A stretch of DNA of 64,000 nt from Winogradskyella psychrotolerans (GTDB taxonomy: Bacteria; Bacteroidota; Bacteroidia; Flavobacteriales; Flavobacteriaceae): NCBI RefSeq assembly GCF_018860545.1, contig NZ_JAHKPN010000056.1:1-64000 (forward strand), read 5' to 3'. The position numbers and the translations under genes are program-made. The notes below the pieces were generated by a model, which worked only from the letters and a program-made list of their open reading frames with translations, searched no databases and was not told the origin of the DNA. Of the stretch, positions 56,832 through 64,000 are shown one piece after another (the stretch's first letter is position 1; every line of letters begins with the position of its first letter).

Positions 56832-57848
56832 ATGAAGAAAATAGTTCTTTTTATTCTAATTATAATAACAACAATATCGGCTACAGGACAAAACGATATC
56901 GATGTGTTTTTGGCAGCTGGTATAGATGATGCGCAACGCTTTGCTAAGGATTATTTAGCTCCAGGATCTAATGGATTAATGCATAGTATGAATGCCAATT
57001 GGTTTAGTTCGGCAGAAGTGAAACCTTTAGGTGGGTTTGAAATTTCAGTCGTTGCGAATGCTGCTTTAGTAAATGAAAATCATAAAGTATTCAATTTAAA
57101 TACTGCTAACTATAACAATGTTCAGTTTGTTGAAGGCTCAAGTTCTCAATTGGTATCTTCGGTTTTAGGAGAGAATAATCCAGCTATTTTTGTACAAGTC
57201 GAATATGATGATCCAATATTTGGGACCCAAACTACTGAATTTGAGCTTCCTGAAGGAATTGGTTCTAGTAATGCAAATATATTGCCGACTGCTTTTGTAC
57301 AAGGTGCAGTAGGGCTGAGCAAAGGTATTGAGTTAAAAGCGCGATTTGTACCTAAATTAGAAACCGATGATGTCACTTTAAGTATGTATGGAGCCGGTTT
57401 GCAATTAGAGGTAACGGATTGGCTTCCGGCAAGCAAGGTTTGGCCAGTAGCTTTATCGGTATTAGTTGCTTATAACCATGTAGATGCGTCATATAATCTT
57501 ACAGAGTCTTCTGGAATAGAAGGTGAAAATCAACGACTTGAAAATGACACCAATACATGGTTGTTTCAATTGATAGCTTCTACGAAATTACCAATAGTTA
57601 ATTTTTATGGTGGTCTAGGTTTAATTAATGGCACCTCTGATTCAGACCTTTTAGGAAATTATAGAGTTACGAACGGCCTTCTAACAACTCAAACCATTGT
57701 AGATCCGTTTTCAGTATCAAGTAATATATCTTCGGTTAGAGGAACTTTAGGAGCAAAATTAAAACTAGGTTTTTTTAGATTGAATGCCGAATATCATTTG
57801 TCAGAATTTGATGCTTTCTCTGTAGGAATCAATTTTGGTTTTAGATAA
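56832..57848 (+). CDS. DUF6588-like outer-membrane protein
   Basis: The 338-residue product has a signal peptide ending ATGQ, then a helical segment (IDVFLAAGIDDAQRFAKDYL) and a long strand-rich region ending SVGINFGFR. This resembles the DUF6588 group of flavobacterial barrels, related in look to OmpP1/FadL-type proteins, though I cannot be sure of the family number. It follows the module B receptor in the same direction and is missing from module A. It may be part of that transcript. Confidence 0.72.
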   Translation: MKKIVLFILIIITTISATGQNDIDVFLAAGIDDAQRFAKDYLAPGSNGLMHSMNANWFSSAEVKPLGGFEISVVANAALVNENHKVFNLNTANYNNVQFVEGSSSQLVSSVLGENNPAIFVQVEYDDPIFGTQTTEFELPEGIGSSNANILPTAFVQGAVGLSKGIELKARFVPKLETDDVTLSMYGAGLQLEVTDWLPASKVWPVALSVLVAYNHVDASYNLTESSGIEGENQRLENDTNTWLFQLIASTKLPIVNFYGGLGLINGTSDSDLLGNYRVTNGLLTTQTIVDPFSVSSNISSVRGTLGAKLKLGFFRLNAEYHLSEFDAFSVGINFGFR

Positions 57849-57924
57849 TAGAATTTTAGTGAAAAATTAATAGAAAACCAGAAGATTTCCCCTTGTGCTT
57901 TCTTCATTAAAAGTATTTTTATTT

Positions 57925-57937
57925 GTAAATTTACAGT
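57925..57937 (+). promoter_or_regulatory. mdh -7 region with palindrome GTAAATTTAC
   Basis: GTAAATTTACAGT is identical to the 13-mer upstream of gltA (3016-3028). Within it, TAAATTTA is a -7-like box 47 bases before the mdh ATG, and GTAAATTTAC is a perfect palindrome. Confidence 0.45.
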
Positions 57938-57980
57938 GAATTTTAATACTTATTTTTTACATTAATAAAATATAACAAAC

Positions 57981-58907
57981 ATGAAAGTAACAGTAGTTGG
58001 TGCAGGTGCCGTTGGAGCAAGTTGTGCAGAGTATATTGCAATTAAGAATTTTGCTTCTGAAGTTGTAATACTAGATATTAAAGAAGGTTACGCAGAAGGA
58101 AAAGCAATGGACTTAATGCAGTGTGCATCCTTAAATGGTTTTGATACTAAAATCACAGGAAGTACAAACGATTATTCAAAAACAGCAAATAGTGATATTT
58201 GTGTGATTACTTCTGGTATTCCTCGTAAGCCAGGAATGACTCGTGAAGAATTAATAGGTATTAACGCAGGTATTGTAAAAACAGTATCATCGAGCTTAGT
58301 AGAGCATTCTCCAAATACAATTATTATTGTGGTGAGTAATCCTATGGATACCATGACATATTTGGTACATAAAACTACAGGTTTACCAAAACACAGAATT
58401 ATTGGAATGGGTGGGGCTTTAGATTCTGCACGTTTTAAATACAGATTAGCTGAAGCTTTAGAAGCTCCAATTAGTGATGTAGATGGTATGGTAATCGGAG
58501 GTCATAGCGATAAAGGTATGGTACCGTTAACATCACATGCTACTAGAAATAGTATTAAAGTGTCTGAATTTTTATCAGAAGAGCGATTAACACAAGTTGC
58601 AGAAGATACTAAAGTAGGTGGTGCAACATTAACAGGCTTATTAGGAACTTCTGCTTGGTATGCACCAGGTGCTGCCGTAAGTGGATTAGTTCAAGCTATT
58701 GCTTGTGATCAAAAGAAAATTTATCCTTGTTCTACCTTATTAGATGGGGAATATGGCTTAAGTGATTTATGTATAGGTGTGCCAGTTGTTTTAGGTAGAA
58801 ACGGTATTGAGAAAATTGTGGATGTATCATTGAGTGATGCAGAAAAAGAACACATGAAAGCTAGTGCTGAAGGTGTTAAGAAAACTAATGGATTATTAGA
58901 ACTATAG
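57981..58907 (+). CDS. mdh: Malate dehydrogenase
   Basis: The 308-residue enzyme is an LDH-like malate dehydrogenase that oxidises malate to oxaloacetate with NAD. It shows the Rossmann start VVGAGAVGASCAEY, TSGIPRKPGMTREEL, VSNPMDTMTY, and the catalytic Asp/His pair in ARFKYRLAEA and GGHSDKGMVPL. The Arg residues that choose malate over lactate are in the PRKPGMTR loop. Length is standard. It shares a promoter 13-mer with gltA and ends at a wobble-rich terminator. Confidence 0.97.
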   Translation: MKVTVVGAGAVGASCAEYIAIKNFASEVVILDIKEGYAEGKAMDLMQCASLNGFDTKITGSTNDYSKTANSDICVITSGIPRKPGMTREELIGINAGIVKTVSSSLVEHSPNTIIIVVSNPMDTMTYLVHKTTGLPKHRIIGMGGALDSARFKYRLAEALEAPISDVDGMVIGGHSDKGMVPLTSHATRNSIKVSEFLSEERLTQVAEDTKVGGATLTGLLGTSAWYAPGAAVSGLVQAIACDQKKIYPCSTLLDGEYGLSDLCIGVPVVLGRNGIEKIVDVSLSDAEKEHMKASAEGVKKTNGLLEL

Positions 58908-58931
58908 TTTATAATAATTCATACAATTTAT

Positions 58932-58970
58932 AAAAACCTTGCTGACATATTTTGTTGGTAAGGTTTTTGT
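58932..58970 (+). terminator. Terminator after mdh
   Basis: AAAAACCTTGCTGACA pairs with TGTTGGTAAGGTTTTT, allowing G-U pairs, and the loop is TATTT. A T-rich end follows. Confidence 0.75.
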
Positions 58971-58992
58971 TTACTAATGCTATAAAAATAAA

Positions 58993-59652
58993 ATGATGAG
59001 AAAAATATTAATATTGAGTTTATCGGTAATGCTAAGTTTTATTGCTACGGCTCAAGAGGAAATTACAGAAGGAGTTTTAATTGCTAAACAAACTATGAGT
59101 AGCGACAACGAGCAGATGAATGCGCAACTAAAAGCGATGGGAGACTCACAAGCTATTACCTATTTTAAAGGAGATAAATCACGTAGCGAAACAAGTAATC
59201 CAATGTCTGGAGATATGGTTATTGTTGTTGATGGAGCAGAAAAGCAAATGTTAATGCTATTTGATCAACCAGGAGTTGGTAAGAAATATATGTTGCAATC
59301 GTTTGTGCCAAGTGAAGAAGACTTAAAAAGTGTAACTGTAGAGAAAGGAGACGAAACAAAAACCGTAATGGGTTATGAGTGCCAGCAGTATTTCGTGAAA
59401 ATGAAACAAAACGGTCAAGATGTAGAAATGCAAATGTTCACCACAGATAAGATCTCTGCTTTTAGCCATAATACGACCGCAATGGGAGGTGAAGTTGAAG
59501 GTTATCCACTTTATTTTGTGATGACTCTAAATCAAATGGGATCAAATATCATAGTGACTTCAGAAATAACTGAAATTAAACAAGAATCTGTTTCAGATGA
59601 TAAATTAAGCTTAACTCCACCTGAAGGTTTTTCAAAAATGGAAGGCATGTAA
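58993..59652 (+). CDS. DUF4412-domain secreted protein
   Basis: The 219-residue product has a signal peptide (to about 21, ending TAQE) and a DUF4412-type domain: a first strand, then YFKGDKSRSETSNPMSGDM, MVIVVDGAEKQMLMLFD, KTVMGYECQQYFVKM and EGYPLYFVMTL, with PPEGFSKM at the end. It is a beta-rich periplasmic or outer-membrane-attached protein of unknown role. It is Met-rich and has its own terminator before the next gene. Confidence 0.85.
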   Translation: MMRKILILSLSVMLSFIATAQEEITEGVLIAKQTMSSDNEQMNAQLKAMGDSQAITYFKGDKSRSETSNPMSGDMVIVVDGAEKQMLMLFDQPGVGKKYMLQSFVPSEEDLKSVTVEKGDETKTVMGYECQQYFVKMKQNGQDVEMQMFTTDKISAFSHNTTAMGGEVEGYPLYFVMTLNQMGSNIIVTSEITEIKQESVSDDKLSLTPPEGFSKMEGM

Positions 59653-59683
59653 AGGCATACGTTATTAAGATATAATTTAAGAT

Positions 59684-59714
59684 AAGACTGTAGAAATACA
59701 GTCTTTATTTTTTG
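59684..59714 (+). terminator. Terminator after the DUF4412 gene
   Basis: AAGACTGTA pairs perfectly with TACAGTCTT around GAAA, followed by TATTTTTT. Its T run ends three bases before the next promoter box. Confidence 0.88.
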
Positions 59715-59716
59715 CC

Positions 59717-59724
59717 TATATTTG
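59717..59724 (+). promoter_or_regulatory. -7 box (TATATTTG) four bases from an ATG
   Basis: TATATTTG matches TAnnTTTG exactly, is followed by GCGC and then by the ATG at 59729. It predicts a leaderless transcript. Confidence 0.5.
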
Positions 59725-59728
59725 GCGC

Positions 59729-60340
59729 ATGAAAACCAAATTGCATTTTGGACTGTTAATTATACTCTTAGCGTTTTTAGGAACGTATTTAGAGCAATAT
59801 ACGCAACCCAATCAACAGATTGTAATTCAGTTTTCGGATACTGAAATTTCTCCAGAAGATACGGAAAATGCTATTGAAGTCATTCAAAATAAACTGCAAA
59901 GCATTGGTGTTACACATATTCAAATAGGTCAACGTAACGAAGGACAGCTTAGAATCGTTTATCATAGTACTACAGACGTAGGTTATATTCAAAAAGCGCT
60001 TTTTAATGTTGAAGATTTAAATATAGCCTACAATTCAACTCAAAATCAATCCGATAAATTCCCTACGAACAAAGATTTTAAGGATTACGAACTTAATATC
60101 TCAGAGATTAAGACTAGTAATACGATTAATTGGGATTTTGAACGGACTCAAGTTGTAGAGATTCACAACAAAACAGATCGTTTTTTATACTCAAAAACTA
60201 ATAGTTCTGGGCATCATTATCATAATATTGAACATCATTTTACAAGTAAAGTTGCTGTTTTTATTAATAATAGTGAGACCATAGTAATCGATGCTATTTC
60301 TTATATCATTCCTGAAGTGAGAGCCGGTCCAATAGCATAA
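59729..60340 (+). CDS. Membrane-anchored protein with a SecD-P1-like domain
   Basis: The 203-residue product has one N-terminal hydrophobic segment (residues 7-20), probably an uncleaved anchor. Residues 35-90 include AIEVIQNKLQSIGVTHIQIG, then LRIVYHSTTDVGYIQKALF. This resembles the first periplasmic domain of SecD, in which an R-K-R-I-D-K-F-G-V-T-like helix leads into an L-x-x-L-P-G-type strand (compare the SecDF protein downstream near residues 215-255). The rest, with a His cluster SSGHHYHNIEHH near 160, has no clear match. It is 155 bases upstream of secDF but has its own -7 box. Function is unknown; a link to SecDF is inference. Confidence 0.6.
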   Translation: MKTKLHFGLLIILLAFLGTYLEQYTQPNQQIVIQFSDTEISPEDTENAIEVIQNKLQSIGVTHIQIGQRNEGQLRIVYHSTTDVGYIQKALFNVEDLNIAYNSTQNQSDKFPTNKDFKDYELNISEIKTSNTINWDFERTQVVEIHNKTDRFLYSKTNSSGHHYHNIEHHFTSKVAVFINNSETIVIDAISYIIPEVRAGPIA

Positions 60341-60428
60341 ATGGAATTATATAATCTAAAATAAATTCCACTTCACATCGTATAGCTTTTATCAATCAAA
60401 AGGCTAAATATCAATTTATAAAAAAACA

Positions 60429-60459
60429 TTGTCGGATTATAGTGTAAACTCTATATTTG
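60429..60459 (+). promoter_or_regulatory. secDF promoter (TTG, 20 bases, TATATTTG)
   Basis: TTG at 60429-60431, a 20-base spacer and TATATTTG at 60452-60459 match the Bacteroidota -33/-7 arrangement well. The ATG at 60496 lies 36 bases after the box, so the start I chose lies inside the expected transcript. The in-frame TTG at 60457 lies in the promoter and cannot be the start. Confidence 0.7.
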
Positions 60460-60495
60460 CGCGTTCAAAAAATTCGACATAAAACAAAAATTACA

Positions 60496-63400
60496 ATGCA
60501 AAACAAAGGATTAGTTAAGCTTTTTGCGCTCTTATTTGGTTTAGTAAGTATTTATCAATTATCATTTACTTTCAAAGCAGGTCAAATAGAAGATGACGCA
60601 GCAGCAGCAGCAATTGCAAAATATGCTGATACACAAGAGGATTACCAAACGAAAAGAAATATTGCAGAAGCACGTTATTTAGATTCGTTGAAAACCTCAA
60701 AAATTAAAGTAGGTGATGACTTTGAGCCTATTGAAGTTTACAACTTAGGTGTGGCGCAATACACTTATGCAGACGTTGAGAATAATGCCATGAACCTTGG
60801 TTTAGACCTTAAAGGTGGTATTAATGTTATTCTTCAGATTTCAGTAAGAGACATCTTAAAAGGGTTAGCAAATAATAGTAAAGACCCTATATTTAATAAG
60901 GCTTTAGATGATGCTGAAGAATTACAAAAGAATTCACAAGATTCATATTTAGAATCGTTCTTCACGGCATTTGATGCAATTAAGGGAGATACAAAATTAG
61001 CATCTCCTGATATTTTTGCCAATCGTACGTTGAGCGACGAGATTAAATTTAACATGTCTGATGACGAAGTTAAAGGTATTATTGAAACAAAAATTGATGA
61101 ATCTATCGTATCTGCTTTCGAAGTATTACGTAAACGTATCGATAAATTTGGTGTGACATCACCAAATATTCAACGTTTAGGAAATTCTGGTCGTATTCTT
61201 CTTGAATTACCAGGAGCAAAAGATATTGAGCGTGTAACGGATTTAGTTACTAAAACAGCACAGTTACAATTTTGGGAAACCTATAAAACTCAAGACGTTT
61301 TACCTTATTTAATGGAAGTTAACCAAAACTTGATTGAAGAAAATAAGGCTAATAAAGAAGAGGATGAGGTTGCAGATGTAAATGAAGATCAAGAAGATGA
61401 TACTGCTGATGCCATTGATGAACTTACAGGTCAGATAGAAACAGATTCTACAAATGTTGCCGACATCAACCCATTAGGGATTCAAGGTTACGGAAATGGT
61501 GGTTCTGTAGTTGGTATGTTCTTAGCGAAGGACAAAGAGAAAGTGATGGCGCATTTAAATGCACCAAAGAACAGAGCGGCTTTACCAGCAGAAATGCGCT
61601 ACGTAAGATTTGTTTGGGGATTACAAAATGAAGAGTCTGAGTTTTCAGAACTTTATGCTATAAAAGGTAATAGAGATGGTGAGCCAGAATTAAGTGGTGC
61701 TGTAATTACAGATGCAACTCAAGATTATGACCAAGTTAGCAGACCAGCTGTAAGTATGCAGATGAATGCTAAAGGTGCTAAGACTTGGGAGGAAATGACT
61801 AAAAAAGCATACGAAACACAAGGTTATATTGCTATTGTATTAGATAATACTGTATATTCTGCACCAAGTGTTTCAACAGGAGCCATTGCAGGTGGTAGAT
61901 CTCAGATTTCAGGTTCATTTACTTTAGCTGAGGCAGTCGATTTAGCAAACGTTTTAAGAGCTGGTAAATTACCTGCATCCGCAGAAATTATTCAATCAGA
62001 TATAGTTGGACCATCATTAGGACAAGAGGCTATTGATAGTGGTATGAAATCATTCATTATCGCATTAGCGTTCGTATTACTTTGGATGATCTTTTATTAT
62101 GGTAAAGCTGGTGGTGCAGCAGATATCGCTTTGTTGTTAAACATCTTATTAATTTTTGGTGTATTAGCAAGTTTAGGTGCTGTTTTAACTTTGCCTGGTA
62201 TTGCAGGTATTGTATTAACGATTGGTATGTCGGTCGATGCGAACGTCCTTATCTTTGAGAGGATTAAAGAGGAGCTTGCTAAAGGCAAATCTCAAAAAGA
62301 AGCAATTAAAGATGGTTTTTCTAATGCATTATCTTCAATTTTAGATGCAAACATTACAACCGGTTTAACCGCTTTAATTTTATTCGTATTTGGAACAGGA
62401 CCAATTAAAGGTTTCGCAACGACGTTAATCATTGGTATTTTAACATCATTATTTACTGCGATTTTCATTACACGTTTATTAGTAGATTGGTATGTAAACA
62501 AAGGCGGTAAATTAGTATTCTCTACTGGTTTAACTAAAAATCTATTTACGAATTTAAATATCGACTTCTTAAGAAAACGTAAGTTCGCTTATGCTTTTTC
62601 AGGATTAATGATTTTAGCAAGTTTAGGTTCACTTTTCACTATAGGATTAGATCAAGGTATTGACTTTGTTGGAGGACGAACATACCAAGTGCGTTTTGAT
62701 CAGGATATGAGTGTTGAGGAAGTGAAGAATGATCTTCACGCGGTATTTGAGAGTGCAGAAGTTAAAACTATTGGTGGACCAAATCAATTGAAAATTTCAA
62801 CGAAGTACAAGGTAGAAGATAGCTCAACAGAGGTTGATGATGAAGTAGAATCGATGTTATTTACAACACTTCAAAAATACTTTCCAGAAGGGATGACCTA
62901 CGAAGAGTTTTTAGATGGTTCTGGTGACAAGAAAATTGGTAAAATGCTATCGAGTAAAGTAAGTCCAACAATTGCAGATGATATTAAAAAATCATCTATT
63001 TGGGCAATTTTAGGGTCTTTAGTGGTTGTGTTCTTATATATATTATTACGATTTAAGAAATGGCAATTCTCTCTTGGAGCTGTAGCTGCTGTTTTCCACG
63101 ATGTATTAATCGTATTAGGAATCTATTCATTAACATGGAGAATTATGCCATTTAGTATGGAGATTGACCAAACATTTATTGCGGCAATCTTAACTGTTAT
63201 TGGTTACTCACTGAATGATACCGTTGTTGTATTTGATAGAATTAGAGAATTCTTTAATGATAATTTAGGTTGGAAGTTTGATACGACAATTAACAAATCT
63301 ATAAACAGTACTGTTAGTAGAACATTAAATACGTCGTTAACAACCTTAGTTGTATTATTGGCAATGTTCTTATTCGGTGCAGATTCACTTAAAGATTTAT

Positions 63401-63543
63401 TATTTGCATTAATTGTAGGTGTTATAGTAGGTACATACTCTTCAGTATTTATCGCGACACCAATAATGTACGATACGGCTAAAAAAGGTGGTGCTACTGA
63501 AGCGCTTAAGAATAAAGTAAAAGAAGTTGAAGAAGAAGCCTAA
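60496..63543 (+). CDS. secDF: Protein translocase subunits SecD and SecF, fused
   Basis: The 1015-residue membrane protein powers late steps of Sec export using the proton gradient. The N-terminal SecD part has a first helix, then AMNLGLDLKGGINVILQ, the periplasmic P1 region with RKRIDKFGVTSPNIQRLG, and TM regions with GMSVDANVLIFERIKEEL. The SecF part begins near 690 with LDQGIDFVGGRTYQ and has IGYSLNDTVVVFDRIREFF. An acidic insertion at about 285-325 is common in flavobacteria. The fused form is normal in Bacteroidota. Confidence 0.97.
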   Translation: MQNKGLVKLFALLFGLVSIYQLSFTFKAGQIEDDAAAAAIAKYADTQEDYQTKRNIAEARYLDSLKTSKIKVGDDFEPIEVYNLGVAQYTYADVENNAMNLGLDLKGGINVILQISVRDILKGLANNSKDPIFNKALDDAEELQKNSQDSYLESFFTAFDAIKGDTKLASPDIFANRTLSDEIKFNMSDDEVKGIIETKIDESIVSAFEVLRKRIDKFGVTSPNIQRLGNSGRILLELPGAKDIERVTDLVTKTAQLQFWETYKTQDVLPYLMEVNQNLIEENKANKEEDEVADVNEDQEDDTADAIDELTGQIETDSTNVADINPLGIQGYGNGGSVVGMFLAKDKEKVMAHLNAPKNRAALPAEMRYVRFVWGLQNEESEFSELYAIKGNRDGEPELSGAVITDATQDYDQVSRPAVSMQMNAKGAKTWEEMTKKAYETQGYIAIVLDNTVYSAPSVSTGAIAGGRSQISGSFTLAEAVDLANVLRAGKLPASAEIIQSDIVGPSLGQEAIDSGMKSFIIALAFVLLWMIFYYGKAGGAADIALLLNILLIFGVLASLGAVLTLPGIAGIVLTIGMSVDANVLIFERIKEELAKGKSQKEAIKDGFSNALSSILDANITTGLTALILFVFGTGPIKGFATTLIIGILTSLFTAIFITRLLVDWYVNKGGKLVFSTGLTKNLFTNLNIDFLRKRKFAYAFSGLMILASLGSLFTIGLDQGIDFVGGRTYQVRFDQDMSVEEVKNDLHAVFESAEVKTIGGPNQLKISTKYKVEDSSTEVDDEVESMLFTTLQKYFPEGMTYEEFLDGSGDKKIGKMLSSKVSPTIADDIKKSSIWAILGSLVVVFLYILLRFKKWQFSLGAVAAVFHDVLIVLGIYSLTWRIMPFSMEIDQTFIAAILTVIGYSLNDTVVVFDRIREFFNDNLGWKFDTTINKSINSTVSRTLNTSLTTLVVLLAMFLFGADSLKDLLFALIVGVIVGTYSSVFIATPIMYDTAKKGGATEALKNKVKEVEEEA

Positions 63544-63604
63544 GCTTTAAATTATAATTAGAATGATACACTAAGTGTCGTCGAAGTGTTGATTTAAATA
63601 TCTA

Positions 63605-63640
63605 AAAATGCCTTTCTTAATTGAAAGGCATTTTTTTTTT
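63605..63640 (+). terminator. Terminator after secDF
   Basis: AAAATGCCTTTC pairs perfectly with GAAAGGCATTTT around TTAATT, and a run of T follows. Confidence 0.92.
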
Positions 63641-63723
63641 AGAATTTTTTACGCAACTTTTTTACACTTTATGTATCTTTAAAATATAAGATGTAACTTC
63701 AGCTTTTATAAAAACCTATCATC

Positions 63724-64000
63724 ATGAAAAAATTACTACTCTTATTTTTTACAGTATTATCTTATTTCGGCTTTGCGCAAGATATACTAATGCAAAATGG
63801 AACATTTACTGCATGTTCAGGTACTTTTTATGATGCAGGTGGTGAGTTTTCAAATTATACTAGTGATGAGAATTATATAATTACAATATGTCCCGAAGAA
63901 TCTGGCCAGCGAACACGATTAGATTTTCAAGAGTTCTCAACTCAGCTTGATATGGATATCCTGAAAATTTATGATGGAGACACTACATCTGCTGAGTTAA
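63724..64000 (+). CDS. Secreted CUB-domain protein, cut by the window end
   Basis: The frame starts at ATG 63724 with a signal peptide (MKKLLLLFFTVLSYFGFAQ) and runs off the end of the window with no stop. The mature start (NGTFTACSGTFYDAGG, then EFSNYTSDENYIITIC, then DFQEFSTQLDMDILKIYDG) is a CUB domain, a beta-sandwich found in extracellular proteins. In Bacteroidota such proteins are often large and carry a type IX secretion tail, but that end is outside the window. Confidence 0.8.
   Translation, partial: MKKLLLLFFTVLSYFGFAQDILMQNGTFTACSGTFYDAGGEFSNYTSDENYIITICPEESGQRTRLDFQEFSTQLDMDILKIYDGDTTSAEL

Noticed and set aside
60457-60495. Longer secDF start at the TTG of 60457
   Set aside because: This TTG is the end of the promoter -7 box TATATTTG, so it would not be transcribed.

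Overview
The window reads as chromosomal DNA of a marine-type member of the Flavobacteriaceae (Bacteroidota). Support for this: AT-rich DNA; fused SecDF; FecI/FecR/TonB-receptor loci with an STN domain; DUF2911, DUF4412 and PorT-like barrel proteins; lipoproteins with an acidic stretch after the lipid Cys; CtlX; and -7 boxes of the form TAnnTTTG in place of sigma70 TATAAT. I see no tRNA, rRNA, insertion sequence, prophage or CRISPR array. The genus cannot be fixed from the sequence.

Layout. 1-2833: a decaying accessory patch with a bacteriocin/RiPP-like peptide tail, a frameshifted thioredoxin-fold lipoprotein, the first ~49 codons of a C39-peptidase exporter and a DUF481 gene with an A8 frameshift. 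3061-8484: citrate synthase, an arginine-deiminase-fold hydrolase and two tandem barrel paralogues. 8488-15309: phospholipid operon (LUD protein, cdsA, psd, acyl-CoA-binding protein), rsfS-ftsH, birA, an SRPBCC protein and pyrE. 15430-25670: a Nudix protein, a compact three-gene amidoligase cassette (RimK-like ATP-grasp, GCS2-like ligase, N-formylglutamate amidohydrolase-like), an M14 peptidase, ctlX, a TPR histidine kinase and an 800-base gene-free stretch. 25671-38261: argS, a CarboxypepD_reg-like protein, sigma/FecR/TonB module A with a divergent 846-residue lipoprotein, ffh and folD. 38268-45693: a six-gene minus-strand run ending upstream at a HerA/DUF853 ATPase, then queE and two DUF2911 genes. 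45964-64000: asnB, gyrB, a barrel, a metzincin-like protease, module B (divergent lipoprotein, sigma, FecR, TonB receptor, barrel), mdh, a DUF4412 protein, a SecD-P1-like protein, secDF and a truncated CUB-domain gene.

The strongest candidate for an undescribed system is the pair of paralogous cell-surface signalling modules A (28973-35572) and B (51491-57848). Each has an ECF sigma factor, a FecR anti-sigma factor and an STN-bearing TonB receptor, and has, transcribed divergently, a lipoprotein beginning C-Q-D-E that carries the same ordered array of four 'FP[VIL][TS]' repeats followed by beta-rich lipocalin-like modules. No SusD is present, so the lipoprotein may be the surface partner or ligand-capture subunit. 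The second candidate is the ATP-grasp/GCS2/amidohydrolase cassette, which may make a small peptide-like amide. Also notable are -7 boxes only 4-7 nt from start codons (predicted leaderless mRNAs), a palindromic 13-mer shared by the gltA and mdh promoters, and a stand-alone SecD-like periplasmic domain upstream of secDF.
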